Part shown: one piece after another, positions 6,279 through 7,180 of the stretch | Position numbering within the stretch: position 1 is the stretch's first letter | Layout: each line of letters starts with the position of its first letter | The notes under the pieces: generated by a model | Seen by the model: only the letters and a program-made list of their open reading frames with translations | Told to the model about the DNA's origin: nothing | Databases searched by the model: none | Assembly: GCA_030741455.1 (NCBI GenBank) | Contig: JASLVI010000071.1 | Location: 1 to 7,180 of the forward strand | Length of the DNA: 7,180 nucleotides | Source: Candidatus Poseidoniaceae archaeon | Lineage (GTDB): Archaea > Thermoplasmatota > Poseidoniia > Poseidoniales > Poseidoniaceae | Direction: 5' to 3' | Made by a program: the position numbers and the translations under genes

Positions 6279-6561
6279 TGAAACATTGACTGTAGAGCGA
6301 GTCAAGCACTATCTTTCGATTACTGCGAAGGCTAGGGGGAAGGCAACTTCGCTCGCATCAAATCCGAATGAGGAATCGATGCTCAAAACGTTGCTTTCGA
6401 TGGCTGATGATTATGCAAATGATGCAGAGTACTTTCTGAATCAAGGCGATCTAATCCGTGCCTTTGGAGCCATAAATTATGCACATGCATGGATTGATGC
6501 TGGCGTAAAACTACGTTTACTCGACGGTCATGGCGATGATGTATTGTTCACGCTGCCGTAG
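6265..6561 (+). CDS. DUF357 family small helical protein
   Basis: About 98 residues, of unknown biochemical function. The core matches the archaeal DUF357 family: an N-terminal helix VERVKHYLSITAKARGKA, then YANDAEYFLNQGDLIRAFGA and INYAHAWIDAGVKLRLL, where the family has a (Y)xxDAxYFLExGDxxxAFAAxNYAHxxLDAGxxLGL pattern. It should be a soluble all-helical bundle. The start is uncertain: in-frame ATGs (6226 and earlier) lie deep in the propeller gene without a ribosome site, the good GGGAGG tract points to ATT 6265 or CTG 6268, and TTG 6286 would give a 91-residue protein starting just before VERVKHYL. ATT 6265 is used here as a provisional boundary. It is the third gene of the AAA+/propeller cluster, and its 3' end overlaps the convergent regulator gene by 14 bp. 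Confidence 0.8.
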   Translation: MLNPDETLTVERVKHYLSITAKARGKATSLASNPNEESMLKTLLSMADDYANDAEYFLNQGDLIRAFGAINYAHAWIDAGVKLRLLDGHGDDVLFTLP

Positions 6562-6958
6562 CTTGATTTTGTGTTGTTTCAACCTGTCCAACCAATTCGC
6601 GTATGGTCTCAACATCCTTGAGAATTTCATTGGCTCGTTTTTTCGCACGATTGACAAATGGTTGAATCGATTGTTCAAGGCTCATACGTAGCCGGTAAAC
6701 GTGTGCAGGACGCCCCCTACTCGATTCCGATCGAGATGAGAAGTGTACGAGATTCATCTCCCGTAATTCTGAAATTGCAGTGCTAACATCAGGTTGGCGA
6801 ATATTGCAATGACATTGCAAATCTTTCGATGAAGCAGCTCCATGATGGTGCAAACAGATGAGTACACTTGCAGTGTTTTCATTTTCTCCGAGTTTAACGA
6901 GTTTTTGCCAAAGTGAAAACTCATAATCGTTTAGTGTGTGTGGTGAGCCGACTGCCAT
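6548..6958 (-). CDS. Winged-helix transcriptional regulator (archaeal MarR/TrmB-like)
   Basis: 136 residues from ATG 6958. The DNA-binding domain covers about residues 25-92: an ASVLICLHHHGAASSKDL helix, recognition helix RQPDVSTAISELREMNLV (54-71), and a wing that includes GRPAHVYRL (82-90). This RQP-x-VS-x-A-x-x-x-L pattern with a G-R-P wing is common in archaeal MarR/ArsR/TrmB-type regulators. The remaining 45 residues form a long helix (NRAKKRANEILKDVETIREL), probably for dimerisation. Cys35, His37-39, Cys49, His50 and Cys51 cluster near the DNA-binding helices and might bind metal or sense redox. ATG 6958 is chosen because a TATA box lies 27 bp upstream, fitting a leaderless mRNA; longer in-frame starts would read through that box. 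The target and ligand are unknown. It overlaps the DUF357 gene tail-to-tail. Confidence 0.8.
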   Translation of the reverse strand: MAVGSPHTLNDYEFSLWQKLVKLGENENTASVLICLHHHGAASSKDLQCHCNIRQPDVSTAISELREMNLVHFSSRSESSRGRPAHVYRLRMSLEQSIQPFVNRAKKRANEILKDVETIRELVGQVETTQNQATAA

Positions 6959-6980
6959 GGTATTTAATAGAAAACTGCGG

Positions 6981-6988
6981 ATATATAA
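6981..6988 (-). promoter_or_regulatory. TATA box of the winged-helix regulator gene
   Basis: Minus-strand TTATATAT is centred about 27 bp before ATG 6958, the spacing expected between an archaeal TATA box and the transcription start. With no Shine-Dalgarno site before the ATG, the mRNA is probably leaderless. A second AT-rich block at 7010-7033 is too far upstream to place a start at 6958. Confidence 0.6.
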
Positions 6989-7009
6989 TATGGCCACCGA
7001 CGTTTTATT

Positions 7010-7033
7010 GAAAATATATATTAAAATAAACAA
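7010..7033 (-). terminator. Possible T-rich terminator after the PIN-domain gene
   Basis: On the minus strand, 28 nt past the stop at 7061, the sequence is T/A-rich with runs such as TTTATTTT and ATATTTTC. Archaeal RNA polymerase often stops at such T-rich tracts without a hairpin. It could instead be an extra TATA-like element of the downstream regulator. The rest of the 102-bp spacer (6959-7060) shows nothing else I can support beyond the TATA box. Confidence 0.3.
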
Positions 7034-7060
7034 CTGACGCGGTACAGGCCTTTTTGATAC

Positions 7061-7180
7061 TTACAAACCATTGACGAAACGGATGTTTTTTCCCTTAAGA
7101 ATTTCAAGTATACCTACGCCAGCATCAAGAGATCTGCGTTTAAGATCCGCATCAACAGTAAGAATTGGAATACCTCGCTC
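7061..7180 (-). CDS. C-terminal end of a probable PIN-domain protein (Fcf1/VapC-like nuclease fold), partial
   Basis: A minus-strand frame enters from the right edge and ends at TAA 7063-7061, giving 39 residues. The visible part reads ERGIPILTVDADLKRRSLDA, then GVGILEILKGKNIRFVNGL. The pattern 'ILT-x-D-x-x-L-(K/R)-(K/R)-x-x-x-x-x-G-(V/I)-x-(V/I)-L-x-x-x-x-(K)' is typical of the end of archaeal PIN-domain proteins such as the Fcf1/Utp24-like rRNA-processing family, where the Asp after ILT is an active-site acid. The N-terminal acidic residues are outside the window, so nuclease activity cannot be judged, and a VapC toxin is an alternative. No antitoxin-like partner is visible, which slightly favours a housekeeping PIN protein. 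Confidence 0.55.
   Translation of the reverse strand, partial: ERGIPILTVDADLKRRSLDAGVGILEILKGKNIRFVNGL

Noticed and set aside
6959..7033. Longer N-terminus of the winged-helix regulator from an upstream start
   Set aside because: The extra residues are encoded by the TATA box and AT-rich spacer, giving an Ile/Phe/Leu-rich stretch that is an artefact of AT content rather than a real domain or signal peptide.

Overview
The window looks like a chromosomal segment from an archaeon, most likely a marine Euryarchaeote of the Thermoplasmatota (Marine Group II/Poseidoniales or a relative). Three things suggest this: a DUF357 protein (an archaeal family); a putative leaderless promoter with a TATA box 27 bp upstream of an ATG; and a class II HMG-CoA reductase, the type carried by Archaeoglobus and the Thermoplasmatales lineage. 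Strong Shine-Dalgarno sites are also present, so both leadered and leaderless starts seem to be used. The taxonomic placement is inference; there is no rRNA or marker gene here. I see no mobile element, CRISPR array, tRNA or rRNA, and no sign of decay.

Left block (1-1982, + strand): the tail of a gene that is probably smc, then scpA and scpB. The gaps are 10 and 8 nt, and each downstream ribosome-binding site overlaps the upstream stop codon. This is the condensin module for chromosome compaction and segregation. It runs convergently, with no intergenic base, into a class II HMG-CoA reductase (hmgA, 1983-3278, - strand), the enzyme that makes mevalonate for archaeal isoprenoid lipids.

Central control region (3279-3495): the divergent spacer holds seven copies of an 8-bp motif, GCGTTAAT/ATTAACGC, in 94 bp. 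They form a near-symmetric array around the putative hmgA BRE/TATA box. This is the clearest unexplained structure in the window.

Right block (3496-6561, + strand): three tightly coupled genes of unknown function. They encode (i) an Orc1/Cdc6-like or ExeA-like AAA+ ATPase with a very acidic linker of about 180 residues and a C-terminal winged helix; (ii) a probable beta-propeller protein with a basic helical tail; and (iii) a small DUF357 helical protein that lacks a normal start codon near its good ribosome-binding site. This operon is the best candidate for an undescribed system. The pairing of an AAA+/DNA-binding protein with a scaffold and a helical partner suggests a DNA-associated or regulatory complex, but no function can be assigned from sequence.

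End of window (6548-7180, - strand): a small winged-helix transcription regulator with a leaderless-type promoter, overlapping the DUF357 gene tail-to-tail by 14 bp, then the C-terminal end of a probable PIN-domain protein that runs off the window.
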